This document shows, piece after piece, positions 15,001 through 26,470 of a stretch of DNA of 64,000 nt. Below the pieces are notes generated by a model, which ran no database searches, was not told the DNA's origin, and saw only the letters and a program-made list of their open reading frames with translations. The DNA is taken from positions 14,662,880 through 14,726,879 of the forward strand of contig NC_082603.1 in assembly GCF_030936135.1 (NCBI RefSeq), given 5' to 3'. This stretch comes from Gavia stellata. Taxonomy: Eukaryota; Chordata; Aves; Gaviiformes; Gaviidae. Position 1 is the stretch's first letter; each line of letters begins with the position of its first letter. Position numbers and translations under genes: made by a program.

Positions 15001-15206
15001 ATGGCACAGCATACAACCAAGCATCATTAATCCCAACCAGTTACTTATCTCCAGTGTATGCCCTGTACTTTAACCGTTATTGCTGTTCTAAAAGGAAAAA
15101 TTAAATAAACCCCAGAGGTATATGGATTTTTGTAATGGCTTATACAGCTTCAGTTGACACAAGCCCTGTGCAGGATCCTTCTAGAGACTTAACATCTTAC
15201 AGGCAA
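12067..15206. other. Intergenic DNA, no gene seen
   Basis: About 3.1 kb with only short, unrecognised open frames. It contains the tandem duplication at 12627-12697, T- and A-rich homopolymers (for example near 12229-12242, 12969-12982 and 13498-13512) and a short G-rich tract near 13774-13790. No splice-flanked conserved exon was found. Confidence 0.6.
12627..12697. repeat. Tandem duplication, 31-bp unit, 2.3 copies
   Basis: The unit beginning atatatgcagcattgctctt occupies 12627-12657 and is repeated exactly at 12658-12688. A partial third copy (atatatgca) follows. The two full copies are identical, which suggests a recent slippage or duplication event and likely length variation between individuals. 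Confidence 0.95.
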
Positions 15207-15455
15207 AATCATAGATGTTAGGGCTGGATGATATCTGCTAAGCCATCTGTTCTATTCTATTGCCAAGGCAAAACTGTTCTTACTGCATATTTATTTGACT
15301 TTTACATTAGTTTTAAATACTCTGGCGGATGGAGCTTCCACTATTCCCCTGGGGAGGTTGGACTCACTACAGAATACTTTTCACTGGCAAGATATTTTTC
15401 CTGCTGTTCAGCTTAAACTTCCCCTTTTTAATTTCATCCTACGACCTTCATCATC
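15207..15455 (-). mobile_element. Old CR1-type LINE 3' remnant
   Basis: On the plus strand it begins with atcatagatgttagggctgg, which resembles the reverse complement of a CR1-like 3' end. Further matches follow to the usual 3' region: gatggagcttccactattcc, then tacttttcactggcaagata, then a stretch like ttcctgctgttcagcttaaa. Many indels and substitutions show it is much older than copies A-C. The boundaries are approximate, and a related L3-like family is possible. Confidence 0.7.
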
Positions 15456-17255
15456 CTCTGTTTATGCATGTGCAAGTTTCCATGCTTTAGCACACAGGGA
15501 AGAGAAGCTGTACACATCAAGGACTGTTATGTAAATAGGTTTTATAAGAGTAAAGAGTGTATACACAGAGAGTATCAGAGAAAATAGCATCTGCTGTCCT
15601 CCTAGAGAATGTCAGGACAGTGAAGTCTTATGTTTCTCAGGTACGAGCTATAATTATTGCAGTGTTATCCAAAATTTCTAGTAGGATGGGACAGACAACA
15701 GTTTCAGGACACCAACTGTTTCTTTTGTCCATGTGAAAGCCACAGCAGCAACTTGTTTCCAGGCCAGAAGCTCTGCAGAGGCACAGTAGGCAACGTACCT
15801 CCAATTCTCCTCTGTTTGTGGAGGATGGAGCCGGAGAGGCTGCAGAGACGGAGGAGAGCTGGATGCAGCCTCCCCAGTTATCAGCCAACCTTGACTCAGC
15901 ACAGACTAACAACTGACCCAGTGTCACACTTTCCACCTGATGCTCAGACAGGTTCAGCATCACACAGCAAGCCCAGCATATTTGCTAGTCTGTGTGAAAC
16001 TCTGAGGCTAGCATTTTAGTGTAGCCTTTTCGGTTTTGATTGTTACATGTCAATATTCCTTGAATTTGGAGTGCTAGTAGAAGGATACTCCGTGCAGGAT
16101 TTTGTACTGCTGTATATCCACACTGATTACATTTTGCTCTCCTCAAAACTGACTGAGATCTGACATCTTTAATGCTTTTCCTCCATTGTTTGCCTTTAGC
16201 ATCTTTCCCTATGCATAGGTTGTTCTCCACTGTAAAAGACTGTTTGTTCTGTAATTAGGTTAACACCAAGGGTTTTTTCACTTAATCAGCCTCCTACACC
16301 CTTACTATTTTGGAGATTAGGTTAACTGAAGTTAATTGAAGTTAATCTCTTACAAAATTCAATGCCTATTTTTTCCCTGGTTTTAATAAGAGTAGAAGAA
16401 CCCTTCTATGTAGTTAAATCTCATTGAATTTGTGTGTCTAAATAACATTTAAAAGCAACTTGTTCATAATTGATCACTTTTCTACATAGCTTATGGTTGA
16501 GTTTTTTTGCCGTTTGTTTTTTTTCCCAGCAGATGAAGCTGACAAACTTAATTTCAGTCAATTTCACTACAAATTGCCGCTTTCACTATTTCTCACTCTT
16601 TCCAGTTGGAACATTACTTGTTTTCAAGTAAGACAGTGGCCCATAGCAATACCGAGAAATATCATTAGCAGAGGCATAAAGTCGATATATATATATTTTT
16701 TTTTTTTTTTTTAACAGTTTACTGCTGTTATGGTACCTGCATCAAGGTACCATATACAGAGTCTCCATAAAAACCCTAGGAATCTGGGACAATTATTGTC
16801 CCTGATGAGAGTCCATAAGAGTCAGTGACACATTCTGGCTAATCTAGAAATATATTTGCAGTCACAGCCCCGCCACTCATTTAGAAAAACTATTGTCTTA
16901 ACTTTTCTATTGCCTTTACAAACAAAACTCTGGTAACAGCATCCTCTCTTCTGTCCACATCTCCCTCTTTTCCTAACTAGTGCAGAATAGTCAGAATGAC
17001 AGAAACGTTAAACACTAAGTCCAAGAACAGAAGTCTGAAAGTGTCCCCTATAAACAATGACATTTTATGACCCATCAACTACTTTAAATCCTTTCACTGT
17101 ATACATTTGATGTTGTAACACACTGCTTTCTTTACCAAAAGATCACACGGGACCAAGTCATTGCGCTACATAATTCCTTGCCCGTAGCATTAACAGTACT
17201 CGATTACACGAATCAAGAGAAGGAAAAGTTTAAAACTCCCCTATCCAACAGTTAG
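15456..17255. other. Intergenic DNA, no gene seen
   Basis: The open frames here (up to 120 codons at 15657-16019) match no known family and have overlapping frames on the other strand, as expected by chance. A short (TA)n followed by T17 lies at 16685-16712. Nothing else was recognised. Confidence 0.55.
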
Positions 17256-17660
17256 TTTAGCAAGTCCCCACCCACGGAAGTGATAGCCCAGCACAAGGCC
17301 GCTCTCTGGGCTGCCCGCTCCCCGCCGGGCAGGCGGCCGCTAGATGGCGGTGGCGTCCCTCCGCAGGGAAGCCCCCGGCAGCCCGGAGCGGGAGCGTCCT
17401 CAGCCTGAACGTCCGCTACTCGGCAACAGGCCTGGAAGTTTGTTTGAAGACAAAGGGATCACCGCTGTCTCTCTCAAATATAGCTGGAAGCTGGCAAGGT
17501 GTACTGGGAAGTACCCCGAAATGCTTCTGCTCCCGCACGGTTCTCTTGCCTCCAGCATCCGACCGGTCCAACAGCGCAGCGGGCTCTCTGCCCTGGCTCT
17601 GCGGGGTCACTTGGAAGCGCAGCTGGAGGTTAAGCTTCCTCTCTTCTCCCTCCCGTCACT
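17256..17660 (+). promoter_or_regulatory. Promoter-like GC-rich island
   Basis: A local CpG-rich block in AT-rich surroundings. It has an ETS-type motif (cggaagtgat, about 17275-17284), then GC-rich sequence, then a YY1-like agatggcgg (17342-17350). This arrangement is common at TATA-less housekeeping promoters. The ATG in the YY1-like motif opens a 120-codon plus-strand frame (17344-17706), Arg/Pro-rich at its start, which I do not recognise. Whether it is a first exon, a noncoding RNA start or an isolated island cannot be decided here. Confidence 0.45.
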
Positions 17661-17706
17661 GCTGTCGCGGCGAGTTTGTTTGAGACACTATGACCAAAGT
17701 GCCTAG

Positions 17707-18974
17707 GATCTGTAAGTGATATTAACTCGGAAGTGAACTAATTAATCCAGTAATCACTTGCCACCTGATTACACATTACCTAATCACAGGCTCAATAATT
17801 AACTATTATTTTTGTCTGGGTGTATAACTTGGCCAGTTGGTATCTAAGTAAGGTCAAACTAAACACTGCATCTAGACAGAACTCAGGAGATGTGGGAGGA
17901 TAAACCAGGGATACAACAGAAATGGGGCAAGGACCACTGACAACTGTTTCAGGCTCACAGGAAAATGAACTTTTGGGGTAGGACCATTTTCCCTTCTCCA
18001 GGATGGCAATGCACTTCCCTTCTATTTCCCCCCCCAAATCAATGCTGTAAGCATCCCTTCCTGGCAGCTCTCTTTTGCCATACAAAGCAAGCACTTTTTA
18101 ATGGAAAATGAGAAGCAGAACAGACTAGAAGTAGTAGAGGGGTGAGGGCAGGTAGGTGGTGAAGGTGGGAGGAACAAGAAGATCCTGAAGCAGTGGGGTT
18201 TTCCAGGGCTGTCACTATTGCTGAATCCTGGAGGAGCCCTCTCCCTAATTGGTTGCTGTGGGGACACTGAGATGTCAGGGAGACCATAACAAAGATGAGG
18301 GTAGCTGAAACGATTGCGCTGGACAGGCAGAGAGCATACATCCCTAGGAAAACACGTTCCATTGCCCTCAGCAGTCAGAGAGGAACGTGGTTTCAAATTA
18401 GATTTTGGGGCATAAAATAACGAAGACTGGAAAAGTTCCATTTGCTAAGTTGTCGTAAGCTGATCTGATTGAACAAATTCTCTGAATTTTTTACAGGTGA
18501 CAGGCTGCAAGCAAAGTACCAAACAAGAGAGATGATTCACTTACAGTAGCACAGAATTCCTGAAGTTTTCACTAGCAAGTATCGAGAAGAACCAGACAAC
18601 CCTTTAAAAGAGCATCTGTACCCAAATCTAAATGCAGTCAGGAACATTTCTTCTGTTTTATTAGAAAACTGTCCCCATTAAGTAACCAGTATTTCTCATT
18701 CACCTGAACTGACACTTGTAACAGCTTTTGATAAGCTGATGAAAAAGTCTGCAACATTTGGAACAATCCTGTATGCTCTCATCACTACAGTTTGTTAAAA
18801 GGCGTCATACTCATTAATTTTTAAAGGCAGTTCTAAAATTAGTAACATACTGTCTTCAGACAGACATTGTTATTTGGTGTGCACAATGCTATCTGTTTAC
18901 AGCTGTAAGACCTTTTAGTTTATTCTTATAATGTTTATATGCATGCTCACATACAAATATTATCCAATTAAAGA
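17707..18974. other. Intergenic DNA, no gene seen
   Basis: Minus-strand frames of 100-139 codons overlap one another in different frames at 17792-18441. None resembles a known protein, so I treat them as chance. No RNA gene was recognised. Confidence 0.5.
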
Positions 18975-19325
18975 GAGTCCAGAGGGAAAAAATAAAAATC
19001 ACTGGAAGTCCAGAAAAAAAAAAAATCTTTGAGGAATGATTACATTAATTGGGATCAGTTAGTCTAAAGACTAAAAGAATGAGGTGGCAGCCTGACAGAT
19101 TTTAAATACATGAAAATTTTCTGCAAGTGCAAATGGAAGACTAACCTCTGTAGGCAGAGTAGATGGAATAAGAAGTGATGGACTTAAATTGCAAAAAGAG
19201 AATTTTAGGGATTTTAGTGGTAAGGATAGCAAAGTGCTAGGATAGATGGCCTGAAGAACTTGGAAGTCTTCACCCACAGAGATCTTCACAAACAAGTTAA
19301 AAATTTTTCTAGGATGACCTCGCAT
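18975..19325 (+). mobile_element. Old CR1-type LINE fragment
   Basis: The sequence follows the CR1 ORF2 C-terminal and 3' layout in degraded form. It has a remnant like 'agtctaaagactaaaagaat', then a stretch like 'gatggacttaaattgcaaaa', then one resembling the 'maturation' segment seen in copy A near 11820-11960. Substitutions and small indels are frequent and all frames are closed, so it is an ancient insertion. Both ends are approximate. Confidence 0.65.
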
Positions 19326-22300
19326 GTTTATTATGACTGAAGGGATAATATATTAGATGACTTTTCTGTCATCTTTTTTGTTACATGATTTTATGCAACA
19401 CTAAGATTTTTGTGATCTTGCAAATTTCATAAAAATACAAGTTTACAGATCATGTTGACTGATCCCTAATGGAACACACAGCAGTATTTCCCCTATGTCC
19501 AGTCATGCTACAAACCCATGGGAACACTCATTTCTTATGGACTTTTGCCATTTCTCCTTCCACCCCTGGCAGAATCAAGAAAGGCAGAGGCAGGTTCCAA
19601 AAACAATGAAAGAAAAATAGTAGCCAAGTTCCAGGGATCGCCTATGCTTAAGAACGAGCAAAAACTCAACAGACTCAGAAGGGGTTGATCTTCTCCAAAA
19701 TCTTAGTTTCAAACAAAGATGCTAGCACGCTCTTGGAGATGTGAAGACCTGAGACAGAAGAATTCCATCTGGCACAGAAAGAAGGTGCAGATGTCCTTGA
19801 CCCACAGGAAAACCTTCAACTTCACCTCCGAAACTGCTATTAGGTTAAGCATTTAATCTCCCACAAGGTGTGAGTTGTGAGCACCCTGGACTTAACTTTT
19901 TTTTTTTTTAAGGTACATGGAAGGAACAGCACATCACAGTACTCATCACCCAGACCTTATTAGAAACACTGGTTTCATATGTAAAATACAATAATTTGCC
20001 TATTAAAAAAATCCTGTAATTCTGCAGAGAAGTGCACTCTAGTTGTGTGGATAATATGGGAAGTTTACCTCAGAGCTTGTCCTGATCAAGCAGGTCTCTT
20101 TTCTGATCTCCTGTAACTTCCTGCTCCCCAGCAGCCCCATTGCTGCCCGATACCCCCATTCTTCTGGTTATGCTTTTGTGCAACTGAGTTAGCAGAGACT
20201 GGGTTAGCTCAGGACTTATTTGTTACATACTAGTACTTTCAGAGAAAGAAGCACACCATTTGCAGTGCATGTTCTGTACCATAAATTGGAGCAAATGTTA
20301 TTTCACAAAATACCTATATGACTATGACATGAATTCCATTTCATGGAGAGAAATAAACACTCGCACTGCCACCATTCACTCATTTTGCACTATTCTGAAT
20401 TCTCAAGAACGAGTGAACAAAACAGTTTATTTTCTGCTGATGCAGAGTTTCTGGGTTTGCTCAAATAAACATTCAACCGTGCCTGTGCCTGGCAGGGTGG
20501 GGCTGAAGTTTGGTTTTTCTAAACATCTCATACTGTCATTCTGAAACTTGCAGGCGTGATCAGCTTTGCAGGATTTCCCTTTCATGCTGGGAGCAATGAC
20601 TGAGCCAGCATGCAAGGAGCAGCACAGGAAAAATTAAGAGTGCAACAATCACTCATTTTCCACCACAGTTCCAACACCACTCCCACACAAACTGATGGTA
20701 AATCTTTCATTGACAGCAAGAGTTCAAGGTCTGACTCAAAGCCAGCCTCAATATATAAGGCTGAGACCACTGAGAGGGTCAGATTCAAGTCTGGTGTAAG
20801 AGGGCTGAACTTTTAACAACTTTGATAGAATTTTTACCACCTTTTGCCAGGAACAAATTTGATCTGAGCATAGGATTTGCATTAAATTAGTATCATCCCT
20901 GCGTAACTCTTGCAGTCTCCTTTCTGCTTTACCATGCTGTCCATTTATAGATCCATTGCTAATTAACTGTTATATAATAACAAAGACTAAGCAAATGTGC
21001 CTTTTAAAGACCAACCAGCAAGATCCTGTGACAGACCACTGAACAAGGGAGTAATGGGGAATGATGCCTGACCTGCTTAAAAAAACCAAACTAAACCAAC
21101 AAAACAAAACACTTAAGAAAAGCAAGACAAAAAGCATGAATTTTCATTTTTCTCCAGAGAGGACAAGTAAATAGTGTAATTTCAGTTTCCCCAGCACTTT
21201 ACATATAAAAGCTCTTTTGAAATACAGACAGCAACCACAAACGGAACTGTAGTAATGTCCCTGCAATCAAAACACTTCTGGGTACATCTGCATGCCTGGG
21301 GACAGATAAATGAGAGTATCTAGGGCTGGCAGGATGCAAGACAGATCAAGCCCAGACACCAGCTAGCCATGTTAGCACTGCTGAAACTAGTAAGCCACAC
21401 AAAATATGGTACATTAGCTTAGGCTGCCTTGTGGTTACCAGCTATACAGCTTTCAGGCTCAGACGACCAGGTCAAAGCACAGGTCTGCACTTGACACACC
21501 TTCCATGTGAAAGGTAAATTAAAATCAAACACAAACCTCCACAAACATGTAGCTACAAATAGAAACAAGAAGGGCAGCCTGTTCTTCTGGTCTCCTTTTG
21601 GTTTTCATCTCACTTATTCTTACAAACTTCACCTTTGCGAACTCTCGTAAATTCACGGGGTACTGTGGCAGCATTTTAAAGACTGCAAGGTTCAAGGTAG
21701 ACACAAGTCCAAGCCTTTTTCCTAAATCACTCTCCAGGTCACGCTCATTTAACTCAAATGCAAACACACACAGAGCCATTCAGAACGAGGAGTCAAAGGC
21801 AAATGACTGACAGTGTTTACATTCTCCTCTCGTGTATCACCAGCGACAGAAACTGCTGTACCTCAACCACAGCTAGTCAAACAGGCCTGACATTTCTTTG
21901 TAATGGACACAGCAGTAACATACAACCTGCGTGACTGTGACTGAACCCCTGAGTATCATTCTGACAACATGGGAAATCTCTTCATGAACCCCTTATGAAT
22001 TGTGTTTGTGCCCCCCTCTGTCAGACCAAAACTTTATTTAAATTGCAGGGCTTGTCTGAGTCCTCCACTACCTCCACCTTCATCTAAAATTCCAACTCTA
22101 ACAGCAGGGCTAACATCAGAATATTACCAACCTTTAAGGGCTGTCAATTTAAAGTATTTCCAGGCCAGCGTGCCATGTGCCAAAGAGGGTCACAGTCACA
22201 GACCAAAGCCATCTCAGCAGCCAGCTACCCTGGGATAGAACCGAGCAGAAACCTAAGACATGTTTGTTTCTGCCTTCATGTAAGGAGTCTGCATTTTCAC

Positions 22301-23695
22301 ATCTTTTCCGTTCCTACAGCACAACAAATTGTAGGGATTACAGTGTTACCTGAATCTGCAGGTTTTGCAAGCTTTTTAAATTCAATGCAAAGTATGTATC
22401 AGACATAAAATGTCATAGGCTTCATTCATTATGTCATCAAAACTCTGAACGTGTTAAAGCCATCATTGTACTACCTCTAAAACCCAGGCAGACATGGACC
22501 TTCTTGATGTATCCAGGCAATGCTCACAGGTGACAAGCTTTTTTCAGTTCCCTGGCTCTGAATAGGAGGTCTCATGCATGCAATTATATTAGTGAAAATC
22601 CTACCTCTGATTTGTGGGAACTCCTCCACTTTCAGTTTCATTAAATTATTGCCAGATTATGATCACAATGAGGAAACACAGTTAAGGCATTGCAGCTGAT
22701 TAATGGATGGGGGGGGAGAACTTATGCTGGTGGTTAGACTGCCATTGTTTTGTGGTTAATATTGTTTCTTTTCTGACTCATTGTATTATAACAATGACAT
22801 TCATTTAGAAGGAAGGAGAAGTTTTATTAGGTTGATTTCCCATAACAGAGAGAGAGAGAGTAGAGGCCACACACAAGGCTAAGGTTGCAAGTGACACATC
22901 AAAATGCCTTTAAACATAGCTAAAAATGCTTTGCTATTTGTTCCACTTTGCTCTGAAGTGTGGTTCAGAGCTGTACTAACCTCATTCCGTGCAGGAACAC
23001 AGTCAAATGGGACAAAAAGCATGATCTCTAGGAATATTTATGCTTTCTCCAGTGTACCTGAGCAGATTTGTCTGCAGTCTCTTCTATTCCTGCAAATAAA
23101 TGCTTTGATGAAATGAACAAGACCCAAGGAAACTTCTTCAGTAAGAAAAATCAAAGCTCTGGTTATTTTATCAACACAGTGTCTGCACAAATGCACACAA
23201 GATCAACAGAGCCCAGTATGAAGGCTGCTTTATAACCTGTGTGAGAAAGTCAAGTCCTCTGCCTGAATGAGCATTAATTCATATCATAATTCCCAAGGCG
23301 TCAAGCAGGGGTAGTACTAACCTGTTCTGTGCCTTGTTTTTTTATTAACGTGTTCCAGAAAGGCTGCCCTCAGGTGGGTAACAGACAATACTCAATTACG
23401 TTTGGAGGATGACAGTAAAGGCAAGACTGAAATAAGCATTTTGTCTAAGATCTGTGGCACAGCTTTTGCACTTGTGCTCTATAGCAAGACTTTGTTAGTT
23501 TGGGCTTTAATGTCGCATAGCATCATACACTTTCACCGCACTTCAGCAGGGGAAGTATCTTGTAGCCACGCGTACTTACAAGAGCACACAAACACACCAC
23601 AACTATAGCAGGTCTACACTGTTCCCACACAAACACCACAGCCCCCCATGCTGTGAGGGTAGAAATGCAGCTCGACCCAAGGTCCTCTTTCCTCT
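19326..23695. other. Intergenic DNA, no gene seen
   Basis: About 4.4 kb with only short unrecognised open frames. A (GA)7 run lies at 22847-22860 and a G-run near 22709-22716. I saw no conserved coding exon, structured RNA or further recognisable repeat. Confidence 0.55.
22847..22860. repeat. (AG)7 dinucleotide microsatellite
   Basis: An uninterrupted AG repeat of 14 bases in non-coding DNA. Confidence 0.9.
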
Positions 23696-23965
23696 TGGAC
23701 ACAACACCCAAAGGACACTGCCCAGCCTCACCTAGCTCCCCTGAGCTGGGCCTCAGCCCTACCTGCTCTCCCTCCTTACCACCTCAGGGGCACAGGTTTC
23801 CCTGCTGACTGCCCTGCAGCTCAGGCAGAGGCTTTCTCAGCTCCTGCCTCCCTCTGGCAGCACCCATGCTGAGCTACACCCAGAGCGTGGCAGGTTTGGG
23901 GGCTCTCTCTGGCAGGCCCTCAGCCATACCACCTCATACAGCCGGCTGCAGAGTCAGTGCTGCTT
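23696..23965. other. Unassigned C/T-rich, GC-rich block
   Basis: About 270 bases rich in ccct, cagct and ggcag words, with much higher GC than either flank. CpG dinucleotides are few, so it is not a CpG island. It lies about 260 bases from the 3' end of CR1 copy B. It could be an unrecognised repeat fragment; I cannot assign a family. Confidence 0.3.
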
Positions 23966-24226
23966 CAGCTAAGTGAAAATAATAATAAAAAAATTAAGAT
24001 TCCAACAAAAACCCTTTCATAAACAATCGAAGACCTGCAATGCACTTCTGCTAAAGAAAACCCAAAACAACTCTGGTTGCTTTCACACTGCCCCAGAAGC
24101 TCACCCTGGGTTGCCTGTTTGTACTGAGAGAAGCTGCCAGGTGGAGCTGCAGGTGTCCCAGGGTAGGAGGGAACACACCTTGCCACCATTAGAAGAGCAG
24201 CAATTGGTCCGGCCCTCAGGGAGCTG

Positions 24227-25425
24227 TAGAATCATAGAATCGTTTAGGTTTGAAAAGACCTTTAAGATCATCAAGTCCAACCTTAAACCTAACACTGCCA
24301 AGTCCACCACTAAACCATGTCCCTAAGCACCACATCTACATGTCTTCTAAATAAATAATCCCCTCCAGGGATACTCAAGACTTCCCTGGGTAGCCTGTTC
24401 CAATGCTTGACAACCCTTTCAGTGAAGAAATTTTTCCTAATATCCAATTCAACTGCCCCTGGCACAACTTGAGGCCATTTTCTCTTGTCCTATCACTTGT
24501 CACTTGGGAGAAGAGACCAGCACCCACCTCTCTACAACCCCCTTTCAAATAATTGTAGAGAGCAATAAGGTCTCCCCTCAGCCTCCTCTTCTCCAGACTG
24601 AACAACCCCAGCTCCCTCAGCCACTCCTCCTGAGACTTGTGCTCCAGACCCCTCACCAGCTTCGTCGCCCTTCTCTGGACACGCTCCAGCACCTCAGTGT
24701 CTTTCTTGTAGTGAGGGGTCCAAAACGGAACGCAGTATTCAAGGTGCGGCTTCACCAGCGCCGAGTACAGGGGCACGATCACCTCCCTACTCCTGCTGGC
24801 CACACCATTTCTGATACAGGCCAGGATGCCTTCGGCCTTCTTGGCCACCTGGGCACACTGCTGGCTCATATTCAGCCGGCTGTCAATCAACAGCCCCAGG
24901 TCCTTTTCTGCCAGGCAGCTGCAGCTTTCCAGGCTCTTTTCCCCAAGCCTGTAGTGTTGCATGGGGTTGTTGTGACCAAAGTGCAGGACTCAGCCCATCG
25001 ATCCAGCCTGTCCAGATACCTCTGCAGAGCTTTCCTACCCTCAAGCAGCTCAACACTCCCGCCCAGCTTGGTGTTGTCTGCAAACTTACTGAGGGTTCAC
25101 TCGATCCCCTCGTCCAGATCATTGATAAAGATATCAAACAGAACTGGCCCCAATACTGAGCCCTGGGGAACACCATTTATGACCCACCACCAGCTGGATT
25201 TAACTCCTTTCACCACAACTCTTTGGGCCTTGCCATCCAGCCGGTTTTTTACCCAGCGAATAGTGCACCTGTCTAAGCCACAATTTGCCAGTTTCTCCAG
25301 GAGAACGCTGTGGGAAACAGTGTCAAAAGCTTTACCAAAGTCTAAGCAGACAACGTCCACAGCCTTTTCTTCATCTACCAAGCCGGTCACGCTGTAACAG
25401 GAGGAGATCAGGGTAGTCAAGCCTG
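24227..25425 (-). mobile_element. CR1 LINE copy B, 5'-truncated
   Basis: A minus-strand CR1 of about 1.2 kb. Its 3' end lies at the low coordinate, where the plus strand reads tagaatcatagaatcgttta, the complement of the CR1 tail repeat. Homology ends near 25425, inside the RT domain. The 3' UTR and terminal repeat (ATTCTATGATTCTA type) differ from copies A and C, so it belongs to another or older CR1 subfamily. Confidence 0.92.
24310..25425 (-). pseudogene. CR1 ORF2 reverse transcriptase fragment, broken
   Basis: The piece at 25097-25420 reads [16 protein letters not shown], then [13 protein letters not shown] and FINDLDEG. The piece at 24375-24962 holds the C-terminal region ([15 protein letters not shown], then [19 protein letters not shown]). 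Relative to copy C, about 37 bases are missing near 24990, which breaks the frame after the RT core. Another shift near 24450 disrupts the C-terminus. Judged from copies A and C, the original stop corresponds to about 24310. The product is dead. Confidence 0.88.
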
Positions 25426-25734
25426 TGACTGGGCCTCAGCTTCTCCTCAGGACACGCCTGTCCCCTCAAGCCTGCCAGTTTCCTTAGCACGTTTTAAAGG
25501 CTGTGTCTGCTTTAAGGTGGGTGATTTGGTGCTCCCGGTGAAGTAATCAGCAGTAAATAGAAGTGTTTAAGTGCTTCCCAACAAAAACACTGACTCCGTG
25601 AAGGCGTGGCCTGCTTTACAGCTGTTGCGCTTAAATTCTCACCTTTAAGGTTCAGGCTTAACACCCATTAACTCAGCATTCATGTAGGCTGAGCGGCATT
25701 TCACGCTTTCTGAGGCGCTGGTTTAACCTTTCAA
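25426..25734. other. Short spacer, nothing recognised
   Basis: About 300 bases between CR1 copy B and the GC-rich island that starts near 25735. No gene or repeat was recognised. Confidence 0.5.
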
Positions 25735-26470
25735 GAGATGAGAACGCCGGCGAGGGGCCGTGAGGCGAGGGGCGGGGTTGTGGTTCCCCGCCGGCGGGCG
25801 GGCAGCGGCACCCGCACCCGCCGCTGCTTCTTACTGCAGGAGCCTTTGACCTTTCCTCCCCATTACAGCACACGCTTTTTATTCATGTACTTATTACCGA
25901 GATAAAAGTGTTTTTCAGGGGTTTTTTGTTGTTGTTTGGGGGTTTTTTTGGTTGTTGTTCCCCCACTGCCGCGCCCGGTGGGCTCGGGACTCCCGTTCCC
26001 GCGGGACTGAGGCCGTGTGGGACCCACGGTGCGGCCCGCCCGCCCCGGCTGCAGAGGCGGCCGCCGCCCGGCTAGCTCGGGCCCGGCAGCAAACCCAGAC
26101 AGAACACGGCGGGAGGGAAGCGGAGGGGAAGGGAAAGGCGGCGCAGGAAGAGCCGGGCCGCGCCGGCAGGAAAACCTGGGGGAGCGCAGGAACAGCACAC
26201 AAGAAGGGGGTCGGGGGCGAGGGGGCCGGCGGCGAGGGCAGCGGCAGCGGTTTCAGTGGCCTCGAAAAGGGCCTGGGGAGGAAGAGAGGGTGGTTTTCGC
26301 CTCAGAATAAGCAACTCAGATCCGCTCTTAATCTTTCTGACAGCTGAGAGCTGTCGTTCCCCGAAGGCGGTGTGGCGCGGGTGAGGGGCGCCGAGAGCCC
26401 GGCTCGCCCCAGCGCCCCCCGCAGCGGGCAAACGCCCGCCCGCGGCCATCTTGTGTGGAGGTGGTGGTGC
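25735..26470. promoter_or_regulatory. Orphan CpG island
   Basis: A dense CpG island of about 0.7 kb with abrupt edges. Near its right end the minus strand reads acaagatggccgcgggcggg (about 26437-26456), a near-perfect YY1 element (CAAGATGGCCGC). In many promoters this element lies just inside the transcript in the sense direction, suggesting minus-strand transcription. The ATG in it opens a 125-codon minus-strand frame (26072-26449) rich in Ala, Gly, Pro and Leu, unlike any family I know. A good donor-like site (ca|gtaaga) occurs on the minus strand near 25836. I could not trace a second exon. Confidence 0.6.

Noticed and set aside
15657-16019. 120-codon plus-strand open frame
   Set aside because: Overlapped by minus-strand frames of similar length, no recognisable domain, no promoter or splice context.
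24504-25397. 297-codon plus-strand open frame
   Set aside because: It is the antisense of the CR1 copy B ORF2. The same kind of antisense frame appears in copies A and C, so it reflects CR1 codon structure and not a gene.
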